Notes under the pieces: model-generated
Told to the model about the DNA's origin: nothing
The model's database searches: none
What the model saw: only the letters and a program-made list of their open reading frames with translations
Source of the DNA: Scardovia wiggsiae
GTDB lineage: Bacteria > Actinomycetota > Actinomycetes > Actinomycetales > Bifidobacteriaceae
Assembly (NCBI RefSeq): GCF_051045985.1
Contig: NZ_CP157350.1
Span: 186,001-250,000 of the forward strand
Length of the DNA stretch: 64,000 nucleotides
Direction of reading: 5' to 3'
Translations under genes and position numbers: made by a program
In this document: positions 30,671-40,082 of the stretch, one piece after another
Layout of the letters: each line of letters opens with the position of its first letter
Position numbering within the stretch: the stretch's first letter is position 1

Positions 30671-33600
30671 TTGGCTGCGAAGAAGAAACAAAGTGCTGCG
30701 GCTCCTTTTGCCCATGCCGATGAGCATGATATTGAGCTCCGTAAAGCAACTGATCGCATTAATTTTGGATCTATCCGCGAACCTATCTCTGTCCCCGACC
30801 TCCTGGGGGTGCAGACGAACAGTTTCGACTGGCTGGTAGGCAATGAGCGCTGGAAGAAATGTGTTGAAGAAGATGAGAAAAACGGTACGTATACCGTTGG
30901 GCATATCTCCGGCCTGCAGGAAGTTTTCGATGAGATTTCCCCGGTCGAAAACTTTGCCCAGACTATGTCCTTGACTTTCTCTGACCCCTATTTTGAAGAG
31001 CCGCGCCACACTGTCCAGGAATGCCGCGAAAAAGATCAGACGTATTCCGCCCCGCTGTATGTGAATGCGGAATTCACGAATTATGATACTGGCGAGATCA
31101 AGTCACAGACCGTTTTTATGGGTGATTTCCCGCTGATGACCAAGCACGGCACCTTTATTATCGGTGGGACCGAGCGCGTTATCGTATCCCAGCTGGTACG
31201 TTCCCCGGGTGTTTACTTTGGCCGTACCCCTGACAGGACATCGGATAAGGAAGTTTTCGATGCGAAGATTATCCCGAGCCGCGGCGCATGGCTCGAGTTC
31301 GAGATAGACAAGCGTGATGTGCTCGGCGTCCGTATTGACCGCAAGCGCAAGCAGTCTGCTGTAGTCTTCCTTCAGGCTATAGGCATGACCCGCAGTGAGA
31401 TCGCCGAGGCTTTCAAAGATTATCCGCTGGTCATGGAGGCACTGTCCAAGGAGCCTGAGATCACACAGGACCAGGCCCTGACTGAGCTTTACCGCCGTAT
31501 CCGCCCGGGGGACACAGCTACCCCTGAAGCCGGGCGTAATCTTCTGGAGTCCTTCTATTTCAACAACAAGCGTTATGATCTGGCCCGCGTTGGGCGGTAC
31601 AAGATCAACCGCAAGCTTGGACTTGACACTGATTATCAGAACCGCAGCCTTACCCGCGAAGATATCCTTGCAACGATGAAATATCTCGTGACCCTGCATG
31701 ACGGGAAGGATACTTTCCCCGGGCGGCGTGACGGCAAGGATATCGAGCTTGCTGTAGATACGGATGATATTGATAATTTCGGCAACCGCCGTATCCGCCA
31801 GGTGGGCGAGCTGATCCAGACACAGCTGCGTACGGGCCTGTCCCGTATGGAACGTGTAGCCCGCGAGCGTATGACGACCCAGGACCCTGAGGCGATAACC
31901 CCCCAGTCCCTTCTGAATATCCGCCCGGTAGCTGCAACTATCAAAGAGTTCTTCGGAACATCCCAGCTGTCGCAGTTCCTTGACCAGAACAACCCGCTGG
32001 CGAGCGTGACCAACAAGCGCCGCCTGTCCGCCCTCGGCCCCGGCGGTTTGTCGCGTGACCGCGCGTCTATGGAAGTGCGCGATGTCCATCCTTCCCATTT
32101 CGGGCGTATGTGCCCTATCGAATCCCCTGAAGGCCCGAATATCGGCCTTATCGGATGCCTGTCTACATTTGCGCGCATCAATCCGTTCGGTTTCATTGAG
32201 ACCCCGTACCGTAAGGTCGAAAACGGGCATGTCACGAATGATGTCGTCTATATGACTGCTGACCAGGAGCATGGGCATGTTATTGCCCAGGCTAACCAGG
32301 AACTTGACGCCAACGGCGATTTCCTTACCAAGAATGCGCTTGTCCGCGACGATGACGCTGAAGCAGAAGATGTGCCTGTAAACCAGGTCGATTATATGGA
32401 CGTCTCGCCGCGCCAGATGGTATCCGTAGGGTCTTCGCTGATCCCGTTCCTTGAGCATGATGAAGGGCACCGCGCCCTGATGGGTGCCAACATGCAGCGC
32501 CAGGCCGTCCCGCTGGTGAAATCCGAGCGCCCGCTTGTCGGTACAGGCGGCGAATGGAGCGCAGCGGTAGATTCAGGCGATGTTGTTATCGCTGATAAGG
32601 ACGGCGTAGTTACCTATGTAGCAGCTGACCTTGTCCGCACTATGAATGATGACGGTACCACATCAAGCTACAAGCTGACCAAGTTCCAGCGTTCAAACCA
32701 GATGACCTGCTACAACCAGGTACCGCTGGTTGCTAAGGGTGAGCGCGTGGAGAAAGGCTCTGTGCTTGCTGACGGCCCTGCTACTGACCAGGGTGAGATG
32801 GCGCTGGGCAAGAACCTCCTCGTTGCTTTTATGCCGTGGAACGGTTATAACTACGAAGATGCTGTGATCATCTCGCAGCGTCTGGTACGCGATGATACGC
32901 TGAGCTCGATCCATATTGAAGAGTTCGAGATCGATGCCCGCGAAACCAAGCTTGGTGCTGAAGAGATCACCCGCGACCTTCCCAACGTTTCTGAGGATGC
33001 GGTTGCTAACCTTGACGAGCGCGGGATCATCAGGATCGGCGCTGAAGTCGAGGCCGGCGATATTCTCGTAGGCAAAGTAACGCCTAAGGGCGAGACCGAG
33101 CTTACCCCTGAAGAGCGCCTGCTGCGTGCAATCTTTGGCGAGAAGAGCCGCGAAGTTCGCGATACCTCCCTGAGGGTGCCTCATGGTGAACGCGGTACTG
33201 TGATCTCCATTAAAGAGATTACCAAGGAAGAAGCCGAGGAGGAAGGCGATGAGCTGCCGACCGGCGTCAACCAGATGATCCGCGTTTATGTTGCGCAGCA
33301 CCGTAAGATCACCCAGGGCGATAAACTCTCCGGGCGGCACGGGAATAAAGGTGTTATCTCCCGCATACTCCCTGAAGAAGATATGCCGTTCCTGGCGGAC
33401 GGCACCCCTATTGACATTATGCTCAATCCGCTTGGTGTGCCGAGCCGAATGAACCTGGGCCAGGTGCTTGAACTCCATCTTGGATGGATCGCGCATTCCG
33501 GCTGGGATATTAGTATTGATCCGGATCTGGAAGCTGAATGGAAGAAGCATATACCCGCCGGCGCTGAAAAGGGCGGGCCTAACAGCCATGTGGCAACACC

Positions 33601-34246
33601 TGTTTTCGACGGTGTGCGTACAGATGCCATGCACGGCCTTCTCCACACGACGCTCCCGGACCGTGACGGCAACTATCTTGTTGGCGATGACGGCAAGGCA
33701 CAGCTGTTTGACGGCCGTACAGGCGAACCTTTCCCGAAGCCTATTTCGGTGGGCTATATGTATATGCTCAAACTGCATCACCTTGTTGATGACAAGATTC
33801 ATGCACGGTCCACAGGCCCGTACTCCATGATCACTCAGCAGCCGCTGGGCGGTAAAGCCCAGTTCGGCGGCCAGCGTTTCGGCGAAATGGAAGTGTGGGC
33901 GCTTGAGGCATACGGTGCGGCATATACCCTGCATGAGATGATGACCACCAAGTCCGATGATGTTGATGGCCGCGTACGCGCATATGGTTCTATTGTCAAG
34001 GGGGATAACCTCCCTCCGGCCGGGATACCTGAATCCTTCAAAGTTTTGCTTAAGGAAATGCAGTCCCTGTCCCTGAATGTTGAAGTACTGAATGCCGAAG
34101 GGCAGGTAATCGACATGAAGGAGGAAGATGACGATCCTCAATCTGAAACTGACGACCTCGGTTTCAATATCGGTGCCCGTCCGGATGCCTCCATGGCAGC
34201 GAATGACACTGTTGAAGCCGGTGAACCCGCAGGTGCAGGCTTCTGA
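30671..34246 (+). CDS. rpoB: RNA polymerase beta subunit
   Basis: The 1191-residue beta subunit. The TTG start follows AAGGA by 6 bases; the protein has an actinobacterial N-terminus ('INFGSIREPISVPDLLGVQTNSFDWLVG'). The rifampicin-pocket segment 'GTSQLSQFLDQNNPLASV' and 'TNKRRLSALGPGGLSRDRA' lies around residues 429-460. Compared with E. coli, position 526 (His) is Asn448 and 515 (Met) is Leu437, while Ser531 is kept as Ser453. 'GRHGNKGVIS' and 'MYMLKLHHLVDDKIHARSTG' near the C-terminus are catalytic-core motifs. It is followed by rpoC at 57 bp. Confidence 0.98.
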   Translation: MAAKKKQSAAAPFAHADEHDIELRKATDRINFGSIREPISVPDLLGVQTNSFDWLVGNERWKKCVEEDEKNGTYTVGHISGLQEVFDEISPVENFAQTMSLTFSDPYFEEPRHTVQECREKDQTYSAPLYVNAEFTNYDTGEIKSQTVFMGDFPLMTKHGTFIIGGTERVIVSQLVRSPGVYFGRTPDRTSDKEVFDAKIIPSRGAWLEFEIDKRDVLGVRIDRKRKQSAVVFLQAIGMTRSEIAEAFKDYPLVMEALSKEPEITQDQALTELYRRIRPGDTATPEAGRNLLESFYFNNKRYDLARVGRYKINRKLGLDTDYQNRSLTREDILATMKYLVTLHDGKDTFPGRRDGKDIELAVDTDDIDNFGNRRIRQVGELIQTQLRTGLSRMERVARERMTTQDPEAITPQSLLNIRPVAATIKEFFGTSQLSQFLDQNNPLASVTNKRRLSALGPGGLSRDRASMEVRDVHPSHFGRMCPIESPEGPNIGLIGCLSTFARINPFGFIETPYRKVENGHVTNDVVYMTADQEHGHVIAQANQELDANGDFLTKNALVRDDDAEAEDVPVNQVDYMDVSPRQMVSVGSSLIPFLEHDEGHRALMGANMQRQAVPLVKSERPLVGTGGEWSAAVDSGDVVIADKDGVVTYVAADLVRTMNDDGTTSSYKLTKFQRSNQMTCYNQVPLVAKGERVEKGSVLADGPATDQGEMALGKNLLVAFMPWNGYNYEDAVIISQRLVRDDTLSSIHIEEFEIDARETKLGAEEITRDLPNVSEDAVANLDERGIIRIGAEVEAGDILVGKVTPKGETELTPEERLLRAIFGEKSREVRDTSLRVPHGERGTVISIKEITKEEAEEEGDELPTGVNQMIRVYVAQHRKITQGDKLSGRHGNKGVISRILPEEDMPFLADGTPIDIMLNPLGVPSRMNLGQVLELHLGWIAHSGWDISIDPDLEAEWKKHIPAGAEKGGPNSHVATPVFDGVRTDAMHGLLHTTLPDRDGNYLVGDDGKAQLFDGRTGEPFPKPISVGYMYMLKLHHLVDDKIHARSTGPYSMITQQPLGGKAQFGGQRFGEMEVWALEAYGAAYTLHEMMTTKSDDVDGRVRAYGSIVKGDNLPPAGIPESFKVLLKEMQSLSLNVEVLNAEGQVIDMKEEDDDPQSETDDLGFNIGARPDASMAANDTVEAGEPAGAGF

Positions 34247-34303
34247 GCCTGCCCGGCAATTTGTAAGAAAAGAATTTGGAAAACTAAGCAGACAGGATAA
34301 ACA

Positions 34304-37300
34304 GTGCTGGACGTTAATGCATTTGATACAGTACGCATAGGCCTTGCGAGTGCCGATGATATCCGCAGCTGGAGCTACGGAGAGGTCAAGAAGCCGGAGA
34401 CCATCAATTACCGGACCCTTAAGCCTGAGAAAGACGGCCTGTTCGGCGAACAGATATTCGGGCCGACCCGTGACTGGGAATGCGCCTGCGGCAAATATAA
34501 GCGGGTGCGGTTCAAGGGCATCGTGTGCGAACGCTGCGGTGTTGAAGTGACCCGTTCCCGTGTGCGCCGCGAGCGTATGGGCCATATCGAGCTGGCCGCC
34601 CCGGTAACGCATATCTGGTTCTTTAAGGGTGTGCCAAGCCGGCTCGGGTATCTGCTGGATATTTCCCCTAAAGACTTGGAGAAAGTGATTTATTTCGCCG
34701 CTTATATGGTGACAGCGGTCAATGAGGAGCAGCGCCAGCAGGATCTTCCGGACCTTCAGGCTGAGCTTGACTCGGAAGTTGAGCGCCTGAGCAACCGCCG
34801 TGACAGCGAGCTTGACAAGCGTTCCAGGAAGCTTGAAGAGGATCTCGCAGCGCTTGAGGCGGAAGATGCCGACCCAAAGGCAAAAACAAAGCTCCATACC
34901 AGTGCAGAGCGTGATCTGAAGGCGATCCGCCAGCGTTATGATGACGAGATCACCCGTATCGGCGCGGTATGGGACCGTTTCACGGCTTTGAAGCCGGGCG
35001 ATATGGAAGGCGATGTAGACCTGTGGCGCGAAATGAAAGACCGTTACGGCGACTATTTCGACGGCAGCATGGGTGCAGAAGCTATAAAGAAGCGCCTTCA
35101 GGATTTCGATCTCGAAGGTGCAGCAGCCCAGCTGCGTGAAGATGTGGAAAACGGCAACGGGCAGCGCAAAGCCCGTGCCCTGAAGCGGCTGAAAGTCATT
35201 ATGGCTTTCATCAACACAGGCAAGAGCCCGGCAAATATGGTCCTGGATGTTATCCCGGTCATCCCGCCGGATCTGAGGCCAATGGTCCAGCTTGACGGCG
35301 GCCGTTTCGCAACATCTGACCTTAACGACCTGTACCGCCGCGTGATCAACCGCAATAACCGTCTGAAGCGCCTTATCGAGCTTCATGCGCCGGAGATCAT
35401 GCTTAATAATGAAAAGCGCATGCTCCAGGAAGCTGTTGATTCCCTCTTTGACAACGGACGCCGCGGGCGTGCCGTTACAGGCGCATCGAACCGTCCGCTC
35501 AAATCGCTTTCTGATATGCTCAAGGGCAAGCAGGGGCGTTTCCGTCAGAACCTTCTGGGCAAGCGTGTGGATTATTCCGGGCGTTCCGTGATCGTTGTGG
35601 GGCCGAGCCTGCGCATGCATCAGTGCGGCCTGCCGAAGTCTATGGCTTTGGAGCTTTTCAAGCCGTTTGTCATCAAGCGCCTTGTGGAACAGCAGTATGC
35701 ACAGAATATGAAGAGCGCGAAGCGTATGGTGGACCGCGGCGATTCCGTGGTCTGGGATGTCCTTGAGGAAGTCATCTCCAACCATCCTGTACTGCTCAAC
35801 CGTGCACCTACGCTGCACCGTCTGGGTATCCAGGCGTTTGAACCCGTGCTTGTTGAGGGCAAGGCTATCCATCTGCCCCCTCTGGCCTGCGCAGCATTCA
35901 ACGCAGATTTCGACGGCGACCAGATGGCTGTCCACCTTCCGCTGGGTGCTGAAGCCCAGGCTGAAGCCCGCACCCTGATGCTCGGGTCGGATAATATCCT
36001 TAAGCCTGCGGACGGCCACGCTGTAACTATGCCTTCCCAGGATATGATCCTCGGGCTGTATTATCTGAGCACTGAAAAGGAAGACGCCCAGGGCCAGGGC
36101 CGTATTTTCGGGTCAATAGAAGAGGCGCGCATGGCGCTTGACCTGCATGAGATCGATATGCAGGCTAAGATACTCCTTCGCGTCGGCTCAGATTTTGTCC
36201 TCCCCGATAACTGGGAGCCGGGCGAAGTCAAGGTCAGGGACCCCCGTGACGGTGAAAGCGATGTTGCCAGGGAAGAGCGTTTTGCAGACGGCAGCGTGCT
36301 TTTTGCCACGACCTACGGGCGTATTCTGTTCAACGGGACGCTCCCTGAGGATTATCCGTATATCAACGAGCAGGTCCCTAAGGGCAGGCTGTCGTCCATA
36401 GTTGACGATATCGCTTCCAGGTATTCCACCGAGCAGGTTGCTGCAACGCTGGATGCTTTGAAGGACCTTGGGTTCACCCGTGCCCAGTGGGCAGGCGTGA
36501 CTATCGCATTCTCTGATATCGTTGCCCCTTCGGAGCATAAGCAGATCGTTGACGAGTATGAAGCCCAGGCTGATAAGGTCAATGACCAGTATGCTATGGG
36601 CCTTCTTACTGAAGAAGAGCGCCGGCAGGAGCTTATCAACCTGTGGACGGAATGCACCGATAAGGTTGCTGACGCCATGCAGAATAACTTCTACCAGGAT
36701 AATAATGTGAATATCATGGTCCAGTCAGGCGCCCGCGGCAACTGGATGCAGATCCGCCAGATCGCCGGTATGCGCGGCCTGGTGGCGAACCCTCGGGGCG
36801 AGATCATCCCCCGCCCGGTCAAATCCAATTACCGTGACGGGCTGTCAGTGCTTGAGTACTTCATTTCACAGCATGGTGCCCGTAAGGGCCTGGCTGATAC
36901 GGCACTCCGTACGGCAGAGTCGGGATATCTGACCCGCCGTCTGGTGGATGTATCGCAGGATGTTATTGTCCGCGAAGAAGACTGCGGGACTAAGCACGGG
37001 CTTGCTGTTACTGTGGCTGAGCCTGATGAGGACGGCAACCTCCAGCTTGTCAGGAATGCTGACGGCGGTCCGTATTCACGCCTGCTGTCTGCAGATGTTG
37101 TTGACCCTTCCGACGGGAAGACGGTCCTGTACCGCCGGGATGAAGCCCTGTCCATGGATGTGCTCAAAGACCTTGTTGCCCACGGGGTGTCAAGCGTGCG
37201 CGCACGTTCCGTGCTGACCTGCGAATCTAAGCGTGGGGTCTGCGCAAAGTGCTATGGATGGTCCCTGGCAACGAACCGCCTTGTCGATGTCGGCGAAGCT

Positions 37301-38377
37301 GTAGGTATCGTGGCTGCGCAGTCTATCGGTGAGCCTGGTACCCAGCTGACGCTGCGGTCCTTCCACTCCGGCGGTGTTGCATCAGCATCTGATATCACCC
37401 AGGGCCTTCCGCGTGTTGCTGAGCTTTTTGAAGCCCGCACGCCGAAGGGCGAGGCACCTATCAGCGATGTGGACGGTACTGTACATGTCGAAGATAATGA
37501 GCGCGGCCGTACTATTACGGTCGTCCCGGATGAAGGCGATGAGAACTTCGAGTATAAGGTGACACGCCGTGTGCCGCTCCTTGTTAAGGATGGCGAGCAT
37601 ATCAGTGCAGGTACTGCGCTGATTGAGGGTTCTGTGGATCCTAAGCGTATCCTTGAAGTGCTCGGCCCGCGCGCAGCCCAGGTTTCTATCGTTGAGGGCG
37701 TCCATGATGTGTACCGTTCCCAGGGCGTGGATATCCACGATAAGCATATTGAAGTGATCGTGCACCAGATGCTCCGCCGCGCAGTTATCACCTCTCCGGG
37801 TGATACCAGGTATCTTGAGGGCGAGCTTGTTGACCGCCAGATCCTGCGCGAAACTAACCGCAAGGTTGCCGCTGAAGGCGGCCGCCCTGCTGACGGACGC
37901 CCTGAACTGATGGGTATCACCAAGGCATCCCTGGCGACTGAATCATGGCTGTCCGCGGCTTCCTTCCAGGAAACTACCCGTGTCCTTACTGAAGCGGCGA
38001 TCCAGCAGAAAGTCGATGACCTTAAGGGGCTCAAGGAGAATGTCATTATCGGTAAGCTTATCCCGGCAGGTACCGGCCTTGCGCGGTACCGCAATGCCCA
38101 GGTAGAGCCTGATAAGGCGATCCGCGACACGATCTACCCGAGCTTTGGCCTGGGCGAGGAGCCTAAGGAGCTTGAAGTCAACAGCAATGAGAGCCTGGAT
38201 GGTATCGATTTCAACAGTATCGATTTCAACCAGCTCAATATCAGCGATGATTTCAATCCTGACGATTTCCTTAATGACCTTGGCGGAGGCCTGGGGCTGG
38301 ACGGTACCGATCCGGCTGCCGGCTCGCCGCTCCCGGATATTACCGGGCTTCCGGATGTGAAGCCGGATCAGGAGTAG
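34304..38377 (+). CDS. rpoC: RNA polymerase beta' subunit
   Basis: The 1357-residue beta' subunit. The zinc ribbon 'CACGKYKRVRFKGIVCERCGVEV' is near residues 62-85. The Mg-binding catalytic loop 'NADFDGDQMAVH' has Asp535, Asp537 and Asp539. The second zinc site 'CESKRGVCAKCYGWSL' is near residue 970, and the trigger-loop/bridge-helix region contains 'GEPGTQLTLRSFHSGG'. The C-terminus is an acidic Asp/Asn/Gly-rich tail after about residue 1290 containing repeated 'SIDFN' units. The GTG start follows AGGA. It ends in front of a hairpin. Confidence 0.98.
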   Translation: MLDVNAFDTVRIGLASADDIRSWSYGEVKKPETINYRTLKPEKDGLFGEQIFGPTRDWECACGKYKRVRFKGIVCERCGVEVTRSRVRRERMGHIELAAPVTHIWFFKGVPSRLGYLLDISPKDLEKVIYFAAYMVTAVNEEQRQQDLPDLQAELDSEVERLSNRRDSELDKRSRKLEEDLAALEAEDADPKAKTKLHTSAERDLKAIRQRYDDEITRIGAVWDRFTALKPGDMEGDVDLWREMKDRYGDYFDGSMGAEAIKKRLQDFDLEGAAAQLREDVENGNGQRKARALKRLKVIMAFINTGKSPANMVLDVIPVIPPDLRPMVQLDGGRFATSDLNDLYRRVINRNNRLKRLIELHAPEIMLNNEKRMLQEAVDSLFDNGRRGRAVTGASNRPLKSLSDMLKGKQGRFRQNLLGKRVDYSGRSVIVVGPSLRMHQCGLPKSMALELFKPFVIKRLVEQQYAQNMKSAKRMVDRGDSVVWDVLEEVISNHPVLLNRAPTLHRLGIQAFEPVLVEGKAIHLPPLACAAFNADFDGDQMAVHLPLGAEAQAEARTLMLGSDNILKPADGHAVTMPSQDMILGLYYLSTEKEDAQGQGRIFGSIEEARMALDLHEIDMQAKILLRVGSDFVLPDNWEPGEVKVRDPRDGESDVAREERFADGSVLFATTYGRILFNGTLPEDYPYINEQVPKGRLSSIVDDIASRYSTEQVAATLDALKDLGFTRAQWAGVTIAFSDIVAPSEHKQIVDEYEAQADKVNDQYAMGLLTEEERRQELINLWTECTDKVADAMQNNFYQDNNVNIMVQSGARGNWMQIRQIAGMRGLVANPRGEIIPRPVKSNYRDGLSVLEYFISQHGARKGLADTALRTAESGYLTRRLVDVSQDVIVREEDCGTKHGLAVTVAEPDEDGNLQLVRNADGGPYSRLLSADVVDPSDGKTVLYRRDEALSMDVLKDLVAHGVSSVRARSVLTCESKRGVCAKCYGWSLATNRLVDVGEAVGIVAAQSIGEPGTQLTLRSFHSGGVASASDITQGLPRVAELFEARTPKGEAPISDVDGTVHVEDNERGRTITVVPDEGDENFEYKVTRRVPLLVKDGEHISAGTALIEGSVDPKRILEVLGPRAAQVSIVEGVHDVYRSQGVDIHDKHIEVIVHQMLRRAVITSPGDTRYLEGELVDRQILRETNRKVAAEGGRPADGRPELMGITKASLATESWLSAASFQETTRVLTEAAIQQKVDDLKGLKENVIIGKLIPAGTGLARYRNAQVEPDKAIRDTIYPSFGLGEEPKELEVNSNESLDGIDFNSIDFNQLNISDDFNPDDFLNDLGGGLGLDGTDPAAGSPLPDITGLPDVKPDQE

Positions 38378-38427
38378 GCCGGCGCACCGAGGCAGTGCAC
38401 AAGGTTATAAGTATTTAGGCAAGCATT

Positions 38428-38459
38428 AAGCCCGGCCGGCATCGCACCGCGCCGGGCTT
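38428..38459 (+). terminator. Terminator after rpoC
   Basis: AAGCCCGGC (38428-38436) pairs perfectly with GCCGGGCTT (38451-38459) around a 14-nt loop. The T run is short, so termination strength is uncertain. Confidence 0.6.
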
Positions 38460-38498
38460 CTGCATGTCCGCAGACAGCGTATAACGGGCCTTTTACGT

Positions 38499-38527
38499 TT
38501 GCGCCGGGCCTTTGGAAAGATTACAAT
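38499..38527 (+). promoter_or_regulatory. Putative promoter of the aldo/keto reductase
   Basis: TTGCGC (38499-38504) and TACAAT (38522-38527) with a 17-bp spacer lie 34 bases before the ATG at 38562. Confidence 0.5.
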
Positions 38528-38561
38528 ATACGTAAGTAAATATGTAACCGGGAGGCCATAT

Positions 38562-39506
38562 ATGGTCGGTACTGCCAGCACAGATTCTGAGGGGACACAG
38601 GAGGGCGGGGAAGCCCGCGAACCGTTGAGCAAACCGCTCCCGCATGGGGTCCCGTACGTTACGCTTAATAATGGCGTTGCCATGCCGCAGGAAGGTTTCG
38701 GCGTATTCCAGATATCCGGGCGATCCAAATGCAAAAAAGCCGTTATGGATGCGCTGGAATGCGGGTATCGCCTTATTGATACTGCGCAGTTTTACCGCAA
38801 TGAAGGTTCTGTCGGCGAGGCCATAGCAGAAAGCGGCGTTCCGCGCGAAGATATTTTCTTGACAACAAAAGTATGGATCACCCATTACGGATATGATAAA
38901 ACGATAGAGAGCATCAGGCATTCCCTGGCCCAGCTGAGGACAGATTATGCAGACCTGGTCCTGCTCCATCAGGGTGTGGGCAATTACCTGTGGGCATACC
39001 GGGCGCTGGAAGACCTCTGCCATGACGGTGTTATCCGTGCGATAGGCATATCCAATATGGAGCCCGACCGTTTTGTCGATCTGGCAAAGCGTGCACATGT
39101 CATCCCTGCTGTGAACCAGATAGAAAACCATGTGTTCTGGCAGCAGCGCGAGGCGCTGGGCATTATGCGTGAGTATGGGATCCAGCCTGAATCATGGGCG
39201 CCGTTTGCAGAAGGCAAGAATGGGCTGTTCACCCATCCTGTCCTTACTGAGATTGGCGAACAGTACGGCAAGACTGCCGCGCAGGTAGCGCTCAGGTCCC
39301 TTGTACAGCGCGATATCGTAGTTATCCCAAAATCGGTGCATAGGGAACGGATCGAAGAAAATATCGATATCTGGGATTTTGAGCTTTCCGATTCCGATAT
39401 GAACCAGATAGATGCGCTGGATACCGGCAAATCACTTTTTGGCTACGCCAGGATGTTTTCCAGCATGCAGCGTTTCGGTCTTTTTACCGCTAAGAAAAAG
39501 TATTAG
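38562..39506 (+). CDS. Aldo/keto reductase, 2,5-diketo-D-gluconate reductase-like
   Basis: A 314-residue NADPH-dependent aldo/keto reductase of the AKR5-like group. The catalytic tetrad is visible: Asp and Tyr in 'GYRLIDTAQFYRNE', Lys in 'LTTKVWI' and His in 'LVLLHQG'. The cofactor end has 'IPKSVHRERIEENI'. The ATG at 38562 follows GGGAGG (38550-38555); an earlier ATG at 38499 overlaps the promoter boxes. The first 35 residues are a Glu/Gly-rich addition. Substrate is unknown. It occupies the place before rpoZ where gmk is found in many bacteria. Confidence 0.88.
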   Translation: MVGTASTDSEGTQEGGEAREPLSKPLPHGVPYVTLNNGVAMPQEGFGVFQISGRSKCKKAVMDALECGYRLIDTAQFYRNEGSVGEAIAESGVPREDIFLTTKVWITHYGYDKTIESIRHSLAQLRTDYADLVLLHQGVGNYLWAYRALEDLCHDGVIRAIGISNMEPDRFVDLAKRAHVIPAVNQIENHVFWQQREALGIMREYGIQPESWAPFAEGKNGLFTHPVLTEIGEQYGKTAAQVALRSLVQRDIVVIPKSVHRERIEENIDIWDFELSDSDMNQIDALDTGKSLFGYARMFSSMQRFGLFTAKKKY

Positions 39507-39662
39507 GGGATGCCGTATCGGGGAGGTATCGGACTGCTGCAGCCCTGCGCCACTGCCGGCGTGGAAAGCCGGATCCCGGCCCCTTCCAGTTTTCGCCGTG
39601 CCGGAGTATAGTGTTAGAAAGTATTAACACAGTTAGATTCCGTATACAGGTATTGGAGAAAA

Positions 39663-39953
39663 ATGGCATTAGGTACAGTCCCGCAGCCTGAAGGCTTGGC
39701 AAACCCGCCGATCGATGAGCTCGACCAGCATGCCCAGTCGCGGTATGCGCTTGCTATGTTTGCTGCACGGCGCGCCCGTCAGATCAATTCATATTTCACG
39801 CAGCTGAATGAGGGCCTCCTCCAGAACGTCGGGCCCCTGGTAGAATACAAGAACCAGGAAAAGCCTCTGACTATTGCTTTCCGTGAGATCAATGACGGCC
39901 TCCTTGAGGAGACGCTTGGTGAAGATGATCTGTCTGAAGGCGTGCTGAGCTGA
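39663..39953 (+). CDS. rpoZ: RNA polymerase omega subunit
   Basis: Omega (96 residues) binds beta' and helps RNA polymerase assembly. The core 'IDELDQHAQSRYALAMFAARRARQINSYFTQL' and 'KPLTIAFREINDGLL' match actinobacterial RpoZ. GGAG lies just before the ATG. A strong terminator follows. Confidence 0.94.
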   Translation: MALGTVPQPEGLANPPIDELDQHAQSRYALAMFAARRARQINSYFTQLNEGLLQNVGPLVEYKNQEKPLTIAFREINDGLLEETLGEDDLSEGVLS

Positions 39954-39985
39954 TTTCAGCTTTAAATTATCTTATGGTTATAGGG

Positions 39986-40018
39986 ATCCCCGTACCGCCC
40001 CTACGGTGCGGGGATTTT
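39986..40018 (+). terminator. Terminator after rpoZ
   Basis: ATCCCCGTACCG (39986-39997) pairs with CGGTGCGGGGAT (40004-40015), 12 bp with one wobble pair and a 6-nt loop, followed by TTTGTTT. Confidence 0.9.
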
Positions 40019-40082
40019 GTTTCAGGGCAAGTTTTAGCAGTTTATAACGGTTTTATGGCGACAGGTACAAAGCAGGTTTGAT

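Noticed and set aside
32693..36019. 1108-codon open frame on the minus strand across rpoB and rpoC
   Set aside because: It is antisense to two unmistakable essential genes, has no family resemblance, and long antisense frames are expected from biased codon use here.
40019..40082. SAM riboswitch before metK
   Set aside because: The 64-bp gap after the rpoZ terminator has none of the S-box or other SAM-riboswitch motifs and is too short.
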